A stretch of 40,646 nt of DNA from CAZEIW01 sp964512305 (GTDB lineage: Bacteria > Pseudomonadota > Gammaproteobacteria > Burkholderiales > Burkholderiaceae_F), in assembly GCA_964512305.1 (NCBI GenBank), contig CAZEIW010000165.1:1-40646 (forward strand). Direction: 5' to 3'. Made by a program: the position numbers and the translations under genes. Positions within the stretch are counted from its first letter, which is position 1; every line of letters starts with the position of its first letter. The notes under the pieces were generated by a model. The model worked only from the letters and a program-made list of their open reading frames with translations. It was not told the origin of the DNA and searched no databases. Below, piece after piece: positions 7,825-16,853 of the stretch.

Positions 7825-8992
7825 GGCGCCCGGCGCGGCGCCCGACGTGGGTGCACGCCAGCTCGGAGCCGGTTCGGGCGGATCCTCGAGCGGGCTCTGC
7901 GGCGGGCTCACGGTGAGCCGCGTGGTCGGTCTCGTCGGCGGCGTGCTCGCCGCCGCGGGTGCCGACGCCGCCGACCTGCCGCAGGACCGCGCCGACGTGA
8001 TGTACCACTCGTACAACGGCGGCGGCGTCAAGGCCGACGGTCCGGCGCTGCTGGTGCGCAAGAGCATCGCCGACCGGGTGTCGGTGTCGGCCTCCTACTA
8101 CGTCGACATGGTCAGCAACGCCTCGATCGACGTGGTCACGACGGCAAGCCCGTACAAGGAGCGCCGCTCCGAGCGCGGCGCCGGCCTCGACTACGTGGTC
8201 CGCGACTCGCTGATCAGCTGGTCGGCGACCGCGAGCCGGGAGCCCGACTACCGGGCGGACATGACCAATCTCGACGTCGCGCAGGATGTCTTCGGCGGCA
8301 TGACCACGGTCAGTGTCGGCTATTCACGCGGGCATGACGTGGTCGGCCGCCACGGCAGCCCATCGTTCTCGGAAACGGCCGATCACTGGCAGTACCGGCT
8401 GGGCGTGACACAGGTCCTGACGCCGCGCTGGCTGATGAGCGCCAACTTCGAAGCCGTTTCGGATACGGGGTATCTTCAAAGCCCGTACCGGGCTGCGCGC
8501 GTTTTCGGCGCGCTGGTGCCCGAGATCGACCCGAACACCCGCAGCAGCCGCGCGGTCGCGCTGCGCGCCGTCGGCGATGTGGATGCGGTGCAGGGGGCCG
8601 TCCGGGCGGAGTACCGGTATTTCTGGGATACCTGGGACATCCGCGCCCACACGGCGGAGCTAGGCTACAGCCGGCACCTCGGTCCGCTCTGGCTGGCCGA
8701 TGCGACCCTGCGCTATTACACGCAGCGCCACGCGCTGTTCTACAGCGACAACTTCGCCTCCGAGATGACCTACATGTCGCGCAACCGGCAACTCGGGAGC
8801 TTCAACGACCGCGGCATCGGCCTCAAGGCGTCTTATACCGCGGTGCAGGTCCCGGCGCGGCTCGAGGTCAAGCTCAACGCCGCCTGCGAATGGCTGCGTT
8901 TCAAGTACAGCGATTTCACGGATATCCGCACCGGCCAGCCCTACGCGTTCAGCGCCACCGTGCTGGAACTGTTCGCGTCGGCAACTTTTTGA
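7811..8992 (+). CDS. DUF3570 outer-membrane protein
   Basis: 393 residues from a GTG start preceded by GGAGGCG within the DUF4266 coding end. After a signal-like hydrophobic stretch (about residues 35-53, cut near ADAAD) the protein is a series of amphipathic beta-strands ending in LFASATF, as expected for a barrel. The conserved early segment MYHSYNGGGVKADGPALLV and the SASYYVDMVSNAS strand match the DUF3570 family. An in-frame GTG at 7913 would give a shorter signal peptide but has no ribosome binding site. Co-occurrence with DUF4266, TlpA and ApbE suggests that one complex spans the outer membrane and contains the small Cys-tailed lipoprotein. The substrate is unknown. Confidence 0.82.
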   Translation: MAATRAPGAAPDVGARQLGAGSGGSSSGLCGGLTVSRVVGLVGGVLAAAGADAADLPQDRADVMYHSYNGGGVKADGPALLVRKSIADRVSVSASYYVDMVSNASIDVVTTASPYKERRSERGAGLDYVVRDSLISWSATASREPDYRADMTNLDVAQDVFGGMTTVSVGYSRGHDVVGRHGSPSFSETADHWQYRLGVTQVLTPRWLMSANFEAVSDTGYLQSPYRAARVFGALVPEIDPNTRSSRAVALRAVGDVDAVQGAVRAEYRYFWDTWDIRAHTAELGYSRHLGPLWLADATLRYYTQRHALFYSDNFASEMTYMSRNRQLGSFNDRGIGLKASYTAVQVPARLEVKLNAACEWLRFKYSDFTDIRTGQPYAFSATVLELFASATF

Positions 8993-9004
8993 CGGGGTCG
9001 TACG

Positions 9005-9595
9005 ATGGTGATTCGAAGCTGCCACTTCATGCCGCGGCTCGCCGCGGCGCTCGCGCTGACCGCCGCCGCGAGCGTGTGCGCGCTCGCGCCGGTGTGGGCC
9101 GACGAAGCGGCGCCAGCCGCGGCGGCGGCAACCCCGGCGGCGGCGCAGCCGGGCGCGCTCGAGGACCGGATCCAGGACGTCAAGGGCGACGTGATCCGGC
9201 TCAACCGCGACCTGATGGTGCTCGAGGAGGAATTGCTGTTTCCGGCCAGCACGCAGGTCGCCGTGTTCGTTTCGATGGACGTCGGCAAGCTGTTCTCGCT
9301 CGATTCCGTGCAGGTGAAGGTCGACGACAAGGAGGTCGCCAACTACCTGTACACGCCGGCCGAGGTGCAGGCGCTGCATCGGGGCGGCGTGCAGCGGGTC
9401 TACCTCGGCAACCTGCGCGCCGGCCAGCACCAGCTGGTCGCCTTCTTCACCGGCCAGGGCCCGCACGAGCGCGACTACCGGCGCGGCGCCAACGTGACCT
9501 TCGAAAAAGGCACCGATCCCAAGTACATCGAGCTGCAGATCAAGGACTCGACCGGGAAGCTGCAGCCGGAATTCGACGTCAAGATCTGGCAGTAG
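9005..9595 (+). CDS. Exported coiled-coil protein of unknown function
   Basis: 196 residues. Clear signal peptide (hydrophobic residues 12-34, cleavage near VWADEA), an Ala/Pro-rich spacer, then a short helix with heptad character (residues about 52-78, LEDRIQDVKGDVIRLNRDL) and a C-terminal beta-rich domain (strands around AVFVSMDVGKLFSLDSVQVKV, RVYLGNLRAGQHQLVAFF and KYIELQIKD). No catalytic motif is visible. It lies between the DUF3570 gene and three TPR genes, 12 bases after one and 6 bases before the other. This fits a periplasmic adaptor of the envelope complex encoded here. I do not recognise a named family. Confidence 0.75.
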   Translation: MVIRSCHFMPRLAAALALTAAASVCALAPVWADEAAPAAAAATPAAAQPGALEDRIQDVKGDVIRLNRDLMVLEEELLFPASTQVAVFVSMDVGKLFSLDSVQVKVDDKEVANYLYTPAEVQALHRGGVQRVYLGNLRAGQHQLVAFFTGQGPHERDYRRGANVTFEKGTDPKYIELQIKDSTGKLQPEFDVKIWQ

Positions 9596-9601
9596 GCACC
9601 G

Positions 9602-11572
9602 ATGCGGTCGTGGAGCGGCACAACGGTTGGCGCGGTCGATGGCGGGCGGCAAAGCCCGCGGCGGGCCGGCGCGCGCCTGGTGCGCGCGGCGGCTCCCGCG
9701 GCCGCGCTCGCGGCCGCGCTCGCGCTGGGTGCGCCGGCACCGGCCGAGGAACTGCGCCACGTCGTCAAGGACCCCTACTACGGCGACACGCTCTTCTACT
9801 TCTACCAGCAGCGCTACTTCTCGGCGCTGACCGACCTGATGGTCTCGCAGCAGTTCGCCCGCGTCTCCCATCACGCCGACGAGGCGGAGCTGCTGCGCGG
9901 CGGACTGCTGCTCTCCTATGGCGTGTACCGCGAGGCGGGGGAGGTGTTCGAGCGCCTGATCGAGGACAGCGCGCAGGGCAAGGTGCCGCCGACCGTGCGC
10001 GACCGCGCGTGGTTCTACCTCGCGAAGATCCGCTACCAGCGCGATCGCACGGCTCAGGCCGAGGAGGCCCTGGACCGCATCGGCAACAGCCTGCCGCCGG
10101 ATCTCGAGGTCGAGCGGCGCCTGCTGCAGGCGCAGGTCCGCATGGCGCGCGGGGACTACGCCGGCGCGGCCGACGTCCTGAAGACCATCGGAAGCGCCCG
10201 CGGCGCGAGCGGCGTGGCCCTGTACGCGCGCTACAACCTGGGCGTGGCGCTGATCAAGTCCGGCAAGGTCGAGCAGGGCACCGCGCTGCTCGAGGAGCTC
10301 GGCCGTACGCCCGCGTCGAGCGAGGAATTCCGCAGCCTGCGCGACAAGGCGAACGTCGCGCTCGGCTACGCGGCGCTGCAGGCCAACGACCCGGAACTGG
10401 CGCGCGAGTACCTCGACCGCGTGCGCCTGAACGGGATGCTCGCCAGCAAGGCCCTGCTCGGCTTCGGTTGGGCGGCGGAGGTGCTCAAGCAGCCTCAGAA
10501 GGCGCTCGTGCCGTGGACCGAGCTCGCGCGGCGCGATTCGAGCGACCCGGCGGTGCTCGAGGCCGAGCTTGCCGTGCCGTACGTGTACGCGGAGCTCGGC
10601 GCGCTGGCGCAGTCGCTCCAGCGCTACCAGGAGGCGATCGCGCTGTTCGAGCGCGAGGAGGCGAGCCTGGATGAATCGATCGCGGCGGTGCGCGCCGGCA
10701 AGCTGATCGACAGCCTGATCGCGCGCAATCCCGGCGAGGAGATGGGCTGGTTCTGGAACATCGACGCGCTGCCCGAGCTGCCGCATCCCGGGCAGCTGGT
10801 CCCGGTGCTGGCGGGCCACGAGTTCCAGGAGGCGTTCAAGAACTTCCGCGACCTGCAGTTCCTCGCCGGCAACCTGCGCCGCTGGAAGCAGAACCTCGGC
10901 GTCTACCGCGATATGCTCGACAACCGGCGCCAGGCCTATGCCGAGCGCCTGCCGCAGGTGAAGATGCAGCCGCTCGCCGCCGAAATCGCCGCGCTCGAAA
11001 GCCGGCGCGAGCGGCTGGCCGCCGAGCTGGCGCAGGCGCAGGCGCAGGCCGACGGCGCCGCGTTCGCCGACGGGCGCGAGCGCGGCCTGGCGGAGCGCTT
11101 GCAGCGCGCGCGCGGGTCGCTCGACCGGATCGGCACGGGCCCGGATGCCGACGCCGCGCGCGAGCGCTACCGGCTCGCCTCCGGCGCGCTTGCCTGGCAG
11201 CTGGCGCAGGAGTTCCCGGCGCGCCTGTGGGAGGCGAAGAAGGGGCTCAGGGATCTCGATGCGGAACTGGCCGCGGCGCGCCGCCGCAATGTCGAGATCG
11301 CACAGGCGCAGCGCGACGAGCCGGCGCGCTTCGAGCGCTTCGACCAGCGCATCGCCGAGCTCGCCCCGCACGTCGACGCGCTGCTCGCGCGGGTCGAGGA
11401 GCTGATCCCGGGCGAGCAGCGTGTGGTGCAGGATCTGGCGGTCGCCGAGCTCGAGCGCCAGAAGGAGCTGATCGCGGGCTACGCCACGCAGGCGCGCTTC
11501 GCGGTGGCGCAGATCTACGACCGCGCGGATGTCGCGAAGGAGGGCAGCCGTGCGCCGGCGCCTGCACGCTAG
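9602..11572 (+). CDS. Periplasmic TPR-repeat protein
   Basis: 656 residues. A long N-terminal region ends in an Ala-rich signal (cleavage near APAEEL, about residue 48). Tetratricopeptide-like helix pairs fill residues about 70-370 (for example AEEALDRIGNSLPPDLEVERRLLQ and YNLGVALIKSGKVEQG). The C-terminal part, about 430-640, is strongly helical and charged, with coiled-coil character (AEIAALESRRERLAAELAQA). The repeats imply protein-protein scaffolding in the periplasm. It overlaps the next TPR gene by 23 bases. In Myxococcus the Glt complex contains TPR proteins next to TolQ/TolR-like motors. The architecture is similar here, but orthology cannot be claimed from sequence reading alone. Confidence 0.85.
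   Translation: MRSWSGTTVGAVDGGRQSPRRAGARLVRAAAPAAALAAALALGAPAPAEELRHVVKDPYYGDTLFYFYQQRYFSALTDLMVSQQFARVSHHADEAELLRGGLLLSYGVYREAGEVFERLIEDSAQGKVPPTVRDRAWFYLAKIRYQRDRTAQAEEALDRIGNSLPPDLEVERRLLQAQVRMARGDYAGAADVLKTIGSARGASGVALYARYNLGVALIKSGKVEQGTALLEELGRTPASSEEFRSLRDKANVALGYAALQANDPELAREYLDRVRLNGMLASKALLGFGWAAEVLKQPQKALVPWTELARRDSSDPAVLEAELAVPYVYAELGALAQSLQRYQEAIALFEREEASLDESIAAVRAGKLIDSLIARNPGEEMGWFWNIDALPELPHPGQLVPVLAGHEFQEAFKNFRDLQFLAGNLRRWKQNLGVYRDMLDNRRQAYAERLPQVKMQPLAAEIAALESRRERLAAELAQAQAQADGAAFADGRERGLAERLQRARGSLDRIGTGPDADAARERYRLASGALAWQLAQEFPARLWEAKKGLRDLDAELAAARRRNVEIAQAQRDEPARFERFDQRIAELAPHVDALLARVEELIPGEQRVVQDLAVAELERQKELIAGYATQARFAVAQIYDRADVAKEGSRAPAPAR
11537..11544 (+). promoter_or_regulatory. 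Ribosome binding site deciding the GTG start at 11550
   Basis: AAGGAGGG lies within the end of the upstream TPR gene, 5 bases before GTG 11550. It favours that start over the in-frame ATG at 11529, which has no comparable signal. The GTG start also puts the lipobox Cys at a normal position, residue 24. Confidence 0.6.
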
Positions 11573-14537
11573 CCTCGCGCGCATCGGCATGGCCTGCGCC
11601 GCGGCCGCGCTGGGCGCGTGCGCGCACAGGCCGGGCAGCGGCGACGACGCGCCGACGCTGTTCACGCTCGAGGGCAAGCAGGTCGCGGTGACGCCGGACG
11701 CCGGCGTCGTGGCCGACGAAGACCGGAAGATCACCGCCTATCGCGACTTCGTGAAGGCGTCGCCGCACGATCCGCAGATCGCGGAAGCGATGCGCCGGCT
11801 GGGCGATCTCGAGATGAGCCGTGCCGAGCGCCGTGCCGACACCGGCGCCGAGGGCGCGCCGGGTGGCGCGGCCGGCAGCGCAACGCCCGGCGGCGCGGCC
11901 GCAGGCGCCGCGGCCCCTGGAACTCCCTCGGGCGCCGGCGCTGCGAGCGCCGGCAGCGCAGCCGCTGCCGGCCCTGCGGCCGCCGGGCCGGACCGGCCGG
12001 CCACGGGCTCCGCGCGCCGCAACGGCGACCCCACTTATGGCCCGGCGATCTCGCGCTACAAAGACCTCCTCGCCGCCTATCCGAGCGATCCGGGCAACGA
12101 CCGCGTGCTCTACCAGCTCGCGCACGCCTACGAACAGGCGGGCGACCTGCAAGACGCGATGGACGCGCTCGACCGCCTCGTGCGCGAGTATCCGAAGACG
12201 CCGTATCGCGACGAGGCGCAGTTCCGCCGCGGCGAGCTGATGTTCGCGACGCGCGACTACGCGGGGGCGGAACAGGCTTATGCGGCGATCCTGCACAGCG
12301 GCTCGCCGTCGCTGTATTTCGAGCGCGCCCTTTACATGCAGGGGTGGACCCAGTTCAAGCAGGGCCGGCTCGAGGATGCGCTGCACTCGTTCTTCGGCGT
12401 CCTCGACGTCAAGCTGATCGGCCGCAAGACCGAAGGCAGCCTGGCCGAGGTGCCGGGGCTGACGCGAGGCGATCGCGAGCTGGTCGAGGACACGTTCCGC
12501 GTCGTCAGCCTGTGCCTGGAGAACCTCAAGGGGGCGGAGTCGATCCCTGGCTTCGCGGCGCCGGTGCTGCGGCGCGACTACGAGGTTCGCGTGTACGAGC
12601 AGCTCGGCGACCTGTATCTCAAGCAGCAGCGCTACAAGGACGCGGCCGACACCTTCAGCGCCTTCGTCAAGCGCAACCCGCTGCATCCGCAGGCGCCGGT
12701 CTTGCAGGCGCGGGCGATCGAGATCGTCCAGCAGGCCGGCTTCGAATCGCTGGCGCTCGAGGCCAAGAAGGACTACGTGACGCGCTACGGCGCCGACAGC
12801 GAATTCCGGCGCGCGAGCCCGGGTGCGTGGGAGCGCGCGCAGCCCTCGGTGAAGGCCGACCTGGCGGAGCTCGCGCGCCATTATCACGCGGCCGCGCAGA
12901 AGTCCAAGCAGGCCGACGACTACGAGCAGGCGGTGCACTGGTACCGCGCCTACCTCGATTCGTTCCCGTCCGATCCGCAGGCGGCGCCGACCCGCTTCCT
13001 GCTGGCCGAGCTGCTGTTCGAGCGGCGGCAGTACGACGCCGCGGCGGCCGAGTACGAGCGCTCCGCCTACGGATACCCGCATCATGCCCACAGCGCCGAC
13101 GCCGGGTACGCGGCGCTGCTGTGCTACGCCGAGCAGGAGAAGGGCGGCGGCACGCCGGAGGCGATCAAGTCGCTGCAGCTCGCCGGCATCGACAGCGCGC
13201 TGCGCTTCGCGCACGCGTTCCCGCACGATCCGCGCACCGGCCCGGTCCTTTCGGATGCCGCCGACAAGCTGTACGCGCTGCACGACGGCGGGCGCGCGGC
13301 CGACGTCGCGCAGGAGGTCCTCATCCTGGAGCCGCCCGCGGCCGCGGCCCAGCGTCGGGTGGCATGGACCGTGATCGCGTACACGTCGTTCGAGCGGAGC
13401 GCCTTCGACGGCGCCGAGCACGGGTTCAAGGAGGTCCTCAAGCTGACGCCCGAGAACGACCCGCGCCGCGCCGAGCTCACCGAGCGCCTCGCGGCGTCGA
13501 TCTACAAGCAGGGCGAGCAGGCGCGCGCCGAGGGCCGCCTGCGCGAAGCGGTGGGCCATTTCGAGCGCGTCGCCGCCGCCGCCCCGCAGTCGCCGGTGCG
13601 CGCCACCGCGCAGTACGACGCCGCGGCGGTGCTGATCGGGCTGAAGGACTGGCCGGCCGCCATCCGCGTGCTCGAGGACTTTCGCGCGCGCTATCCGGGC
13701 CACCCGCTGCAGGACGAGGTTCCGGCCAAGCTGGCGCTTGCCTACAGCGAGAACAAGGACCTGCCGCACGCGGCCGCCGAGTTCGAGCGCCTGGCGGCCT
13801 CGAAGAAGGACCCGCAGCTCGCGCGCGAGGCGCAATGGCAGGCGGCCGAGCTGTACGAGAAGGCGGGCGCCCGCGCGCCGGCCGCGCAGGCGTACGAGCG
13901 CTACGTGCGGCAGAACCCGTCGCCGCTCGAGGCCGCGATCGAGGCGCGCGATCGCCTGGCCAGGCTTGCGCGCGAACAGGGCGATCCCGCCCGCGCGGAG
14001 GCCTGGTTGAAGGAGCTGCTGCAGGCCGAGCAGGCCGGCGGCGGCGCGCGCACCGATCGCACCCGCTACCTCGGCGCCTCGGCTGCGCTGGCGCTGTCCG
14101 AGCCGGTGTTCGCGGAATACAGCAAGGTCGCCCTCGTCGAGCCGCTCAAGAAGCAGCTCAAGGCGAAGAAAGCGAAGATGGAGGACGTGCTGAAGGCCTA
14201 CGCGGTCGCGGCCGAGTACGGGGTGGCCGACATCGCGACCGCCGCGACCTACCGCACCGCCGAGCTGTATCACGATTTCGGGCGTGCGCTGCTCGCGTCG
14301 CAGCGGCCGAAAGGCCTGTCGAAGGACGAGCTCGAGCAGTACGACGTCATGCTGGAGGAGCAGGCCTTCCCGTTCGAGGAGAAGGCGATCGAGCTGCACG
14401 AGGTGAACGCGCGCCGCAGCGCGCAGGGCATCTACGACCAGTGGGTCCGGAAGAGCTTCGCCGCGCTGGGCGAGCTGCGTCCGGCCCGGTATGCGAAAAG
14501 CGAACGCAGCGAGGTGGCGATCGATGCGATTCGCTGA
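11550..14537 (+). CDS. Large TPR-repeat outer-membrane lipoprotein
   Basis: 995 residues from GTG. Lipoprotein signal with lipobox LGAC (Cys24). An Ala/Gly/Pro-rich low-complexity linker follows at about residues 100-160. It leads into many tetratricopeptide-like helix pairs that run almost to the C-terminus (for example YKDLLAAYPSDPGNDRVLYQLAHAY and FERAL/YKDAADTFSAFVKR), interrupted near the middle by a longer helical stretch. The protein resembles periplasmic TPR scaffold lipoproteins such as GltE/AglT of Myxococcus in size class and context, not in demonstrated homology. It overlaps both neighbours (23 bases upstream, 14 downstream), so its synthesis is probably coupled to both other TPR proteins. 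Its position before the TolQ/TolR genes suggests that it links the inner-membrane motor to the outer membrane. Confidence 0.85.
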   Translation: MRRRLHASLARIGMACAAAALGACAHRPGSGDDAPTLFTLEGKQVAVTPDAGVVADEDRKITAYRDFVKASPHDPQIAEAMRRLGDLEMSRAERRADTGAEGAPGGAAGSATPGGAAAGAAAPGTPSGAGAASAGSAAAAGPAAAGPDRPATGSARRNGDPTYGPAISRYKDLLAAYPSDPGNDRVLYQLAHAYEQAGDLQDAMDALDRLVREYPKTPYRDEAQFRRGELMFATRDYAGAEQAYAAILHSGSPSLYFERALYMQGWTQFKQGRLEDALHSFFGVLDVKLIGRKTEGSLAEVPGLTRGDRELVEDTFRVVSLCLENLKGAESIPGFAAPVLRRDYEVRVYEQLGDLYLKQQRYKDAADTFSAFVKRNPLHPQAPVLQARAIEIVQQAGFESLALEAKKDYVTRYGADSEFRRASPGAWERAQPSVKADLAELARHYHAAAQKSKQADDYEQAVHWYRAYLDSFPSDPQAAPTRFLLAELLFERRQYDAAAAEYERSAYGYPHHAHSADAGYAALLCYAEQEKGGGTPEAIKSLQLAGIDSALRFAHAFPHDPRTGPVLSDAADKLYALHDGGRAADVAQEVLILEPPAAAAQRRVAWTVIAYTSFERSAFDGAEHGFKEVLKLTPENDPRRAELTERLAASIYKQGEQARAEGRLREAVGHFERVAAAAPQSPVRATAQYDAAAVLIGLKDWPAAIRVLEDFRARYPGHPLQDEVPAKLALAYSENKDLPHAAAEFERLAASKKDPQLAREAQWQAAELYEKAGARAPAAQAYERYVRQNPSPLEAAIEARDRLARLAREQGDPARAEAWLKELLQAEQAGGGARTDRTRYLGASAALALSEPVFAEYSKVALVEPLKKQLKAKKAKMEDVLKAYAVAAEYGVADIATAATYRTAELYHDFGRALLASQRPKGLSKDELEQYDVMLEEQAFPFEEKAIELHEVNARRSAQGIYDQWVRKSFAALGELRPARYAKSERSEVAIDAIR

Positions 14538-15264
14538 CGCCCTGCTCAGAGCCGGGACCATTGTCGCGTGGTGCGCGGCCGTATGCGGCTGCGAGTCGGC
14601 GCCGGTGCGGCTTGCGCCGGCCGAGGCGCAGGCGGCGAAGCCGGCTGCAGCGGCACCTGCCTCCACGGCGGCCGCGGCCACCGCGGCTCCGGCTGCGGCC
14701 GCCGGCGGCGCGCACTCGGCAGCGCAGCCCGCGGTCGACACCGGCCCCGACCCCGCCGTGAAGCAGGCGTTCGAGCAGGCGTACCAGGCGCTCGTCGCGG
14801 GACGCAAGCGGGAGGCCGAGCGCGGATTTATCGCGCTGACCCGCTCGAACCCGGAGCTCGGCGGCCCGCACGCCAATCTCGGCCTGATCTACCGCCAGAC
14901 GGGGCGCGGCGCCGAGGCGGTCGACGAGCTCGAGCGGGCGGTGAACCTCAGTCCGCAGCAGGCGCAGTACTTCGACCAGCTCGGCATCGCGTACCGCGAG
15001 CAGGGCCAGTTCGAAAAGGCCCGCGCGGCCTACGAGCGGGCGATCGAGCTCGATCCCAACTACGCCGGGGCGTGCCTGAACCTCGGCATTCTGTATGACC
15101 TCTACTTGTGGGATGGGACGCGCGCGCTCGAGTACTACGGCAGGTATCTCGCGCTGTCGCCGAGCGGCGACGAGAAAGTGACCAAGTGGATCGCCGACCT
15201 TCGCAACCGCGAGCGCAACCCGGGCGCCGCGCGCGGCGCGCTGAGCCGCAAGGAGGGACCATGA
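14524..15264 (+). CDS. Short TPR lipoprotein
   Basis: 246 residues. Signal peptide with a lipobox-like VCGC (Cys23), an Ala/Pro-rich linker to about residue 75, then three to four canonical TPR units (HANLGLIYRQTGRGAEAVDELERA, YFDQLGIAYREQGQFEKA, ACLNLGILYDLYLWDGTRALEYY). The canonical Gly-Tyr-Ala-Pro positions make the TPR call strong. It is tightly coupled to the preceding TPR lipoprotein (14-base overlap), and its stop overlaps the next start (ATGA). Small TPR lipoproteins of the PilF type assist assembly of envelope machines. Here the motor genes downstream suggest a similar helper role for a TolQ/TolR complex. A longer reading from 14491 is open but lacks the lipobox position and the GAGGTGG upstream of 14524. 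Confidence 0.87.
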   Translation: MRFADALLRAGTIVAWCAAVCGCESAPVRLAPAEAQAAKPAAAAPASTAAAATAAPAAAAGGAHSAAQPAVDTGPDPAVKQAFEQAYQALVAGRKREAERGFIALTRSNPELGGPHANLGLIYRQTGRGAEAVDELERAVNLSPQQAQYFDQLGIAYREQGQFEKARAAYERAIELDPNYAGACLNLGILYDLYLWDGTRALEYYGRYLALSPSGDEKVTKWIADLRNRERNPGAARGALSRKEGP

Positions 15265-15644
15265 TACGGGTACATTTCGAGGCACCGGCGCGAGGGACGG
15301 CGGGCAAGATCGTGGCGGCCGCCGCGATCGGGCTGGCATGCGTTGCCGCTGCAGTCCCCGCGGCGGCCGAGGACCGCGCCGATATCGACAAGACGCAGAT
15401 CATCGGCAACCGCGAGCTGCCCAAGGTGCTGTACATCGTGCCCTGGAAGCAGCCGCAGCCGGGCGAGCTGTCGGGGCGCCCGGCCCGGAGCCTTCTCGAC
15501 GAGGTGCTCGGGCCGGTCGATCGCGACGAGTTCCGGCGCCAGGTGCACTATCACGCGCTGGTGCAGGGGGCCGGGCCGGCGCAGGCGGGCAAAGGGTCGG
15601 GGCAGGCGGACAGTGCCGCGGCAGCGGCGCCGGCCCGTCCTTGA
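15261..15644 (+). CDS. Small exported protein of unknown function
   Basis: 127 residues. An AAGGAGGG lies just before the ATG. The N-terminus is a signal peptide (AAAAIGLACVAAAVPAAAE, cut near residue 36). The mature protein is only about 90 residues: a conserved-looking core IIGNRELPKVLYIVPWK, a central DEVLGPVDRDEFRRQVHYH and a disordered Ala/Gly-rich tail. No enzyme motif is seen. The start overlaps the TPR lipoprotein stop, and the TolQ-like gene follows after 43 bases, so it is probably a dedicated accessory of the motor complex. I do not recognise the family. Confidence 0.72.
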   Translation: MIRVHFEAPARGTAGKIVAAAAIGLACVAAAVPAAAEDRADIDKTQIIGNRELPKVLYIVPWKQPQPGELSGRPARSLLDEVLGPVDRDEFRRQVHYHALVQGAGPAQAGKGSGQADSAAAAAPARP

Positions 15645-15687
15645 ACGATTTTCCAACGACGATACAGGTGCTTCGGAGGCATTGCGT

Positions 15688-16353
15688 ATGAGTGGGTTCG
15701 CTACGGTCGTGAAGTTCTTCCAGGATTGCGGTCTGTTCATCTATCCGAGCATGCTGATCATGGCGCTCGGACTGTCGATCGCGATCGAGCGGTTCATCTT
15801 CCTGAGCCGGGCGCGCGCCGACAACCGCCGGATGTGGGATCACATCCTGCCGCTGCTGCAGAACGGCAAGCTGCAGCAGGTGTACGGCGTCACTTCGAAG
15901 TCGGACACCGCGATCGGCAAGATCGTCAACAACGGGCTCGCCCGCCTGCAGGGCGCCCGCCGGCGCGAGGACATCGACGCCGCGATGGAGGAGGGCATGA
16001 TGGAAGTGGTGCCGCGCCTCGAGAAGCGCACCCACTACATCGCGACCTTCGCCAACGTGATCACGCTGGTCGGCCTGCTGGGAACGATCATCGGCCTGAT
16101 CAAGGCGTTCACGGCCGTGGCGCAGGTCAACCCGGCCGAGAAGGCCGAGCTGCTGTCGGCCAGCATCTCGATCGCGATGAACAACACCGCGTTCGCGCTG
16201 ATGGTCGCGATCCCGTTCCTGCTCATCCATGCGTTCCTGCAGGCACGCACCAGCGAGATCGTCGACAGCCTCGAGGCGGCCAAGATCAGCTTCCTGAACC
16301 TGGTCCATCGCGGCCCGCCCGCGCCTGCAGCCGAGGCGGCGGGAGCGCGCTGA
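15688..16353 (+). CDS. MotA/TolQ/ExbB-type proton channel protein
   Basis: 221 residues, the usual size of TolQ/ExbB. Three transmembrane helices: one near residues 15-35 (IYPSMLIMALGLSIAIERF), a pair at about 110-135 (ITLVGLLGTIIGLIKAF) and 155-180 (SISIAMNNTAFALMVAIPFLL), with a cytoplasmic domain between TM1 and TM2. The LLGTIIGL and NNTAFALMVAIP motifs hold the pore-lining Thr residues of the family. It forms the pentameric stator that couples proton flow to force on the TolR-like partners. GGAGG lies 8 bases upstream of the ATG. Two ExbD/TolR genes follow at once, the same order as aglR-aglQ-aglS in Myxococcus. Confidence 0.93.
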   Translation: MSGFATVVKFFQDCGLFIYPSMLIMALGLSIAIERFIFLSRARADNRRMWDHILPLLQNGKLQQVYGVTSKSDTAIGKIVNNGLARLQGARRREDIDAAMEEGMMEVVPRLEKRTHYIATFANVITLVGLLGTIIGLIKAFTAVAQVNPAEKAELLSASISIAMNNTAFALMVAIPFLLIHAFLQARTSEIVDSLEAAKISFLNLVHRGPPAPAAEAAGAR

Positions 16354-16355
16354 CC

Positions 16356-16853
16356 ATGCGCGTCCGACGCCTGCACAAGCGGCCGGCGCAGCTGGAGATC
16401 ACCGCGTTCCTGAACCTGATCGTGGTGCTGGTGCCGTTCCTGCTCACCACGGCGGTGTTCTCGCGCCTGGCGGTGCTCGACCTGACGCTTCCGGCGCAGT
16501 CTTCCGGCCTCGACAGGGTCACCGGCGACCTGCAGCTCGAGGTCGTGATCCGCAAGGACGAGCTGATCGTCGAGGACCGCGTCGCCGGCGTGATCCAGCG
16601 CTTCGCGAAGTCCGACGCGGGCTACGACTTCAAGGCGCTGTCGCAGCTGATGCGGCAGGTCAAGGAGAAGTTCCCGTCCAAGACCGAAGCCACGCTGCTG
16701 GCCGAGCCGACCACGTCGTACGACGTGCTGGTGCAGGTGATGGACGCCGTGCGCGTCGGCTACTCGGTGCAGGACGCGACCATCTCGCGGACCGAGCTCT
16801 TCCCCGACATCTCGATCGGCGACGCGCCGGTCCGGCCCGGAACCGGCTCATGA
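16356..16853 (+). CDS. ExbD/TolR-like protein lacking the membrane aspartate
   Basis: 165 residues with a single N-terminal transmembrane helix (about 15-36) and a periplasmic domain. Aligned by eye with ExbD (NVTPFIDVMLVL), the sequence EITAFLNLIVVL has Asn20 where the proton-carrying Asp of ExbD/TolR is found (codon AAC at 16413-16415). The rest of the family pattern (LDLTLP after the helix) is kept. This subunit should be unable to carry protons itself, and it probably forms a mixed dimer with the next ExbD, which keeps its Asp. It starts 2 bases after the TolQ-like gene and overlaps the next gene by four bases (ATGA). Confidence 0.88.
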   Translation: MRVRRLHKRPAQLEITAFLNLIVVLVPFLLTTAVFSRLAVLDLTLPAQSSGLDRVTGDLQLEVVIRKDELIVEDRVAGVIQRFAKSDAGYDFKALSQLMRQVKEKFPSKTEATLLAEPTTSYDVLVQVMDAVRVGYSVQDATISRTELFPDISIGDAPVRPGTGS

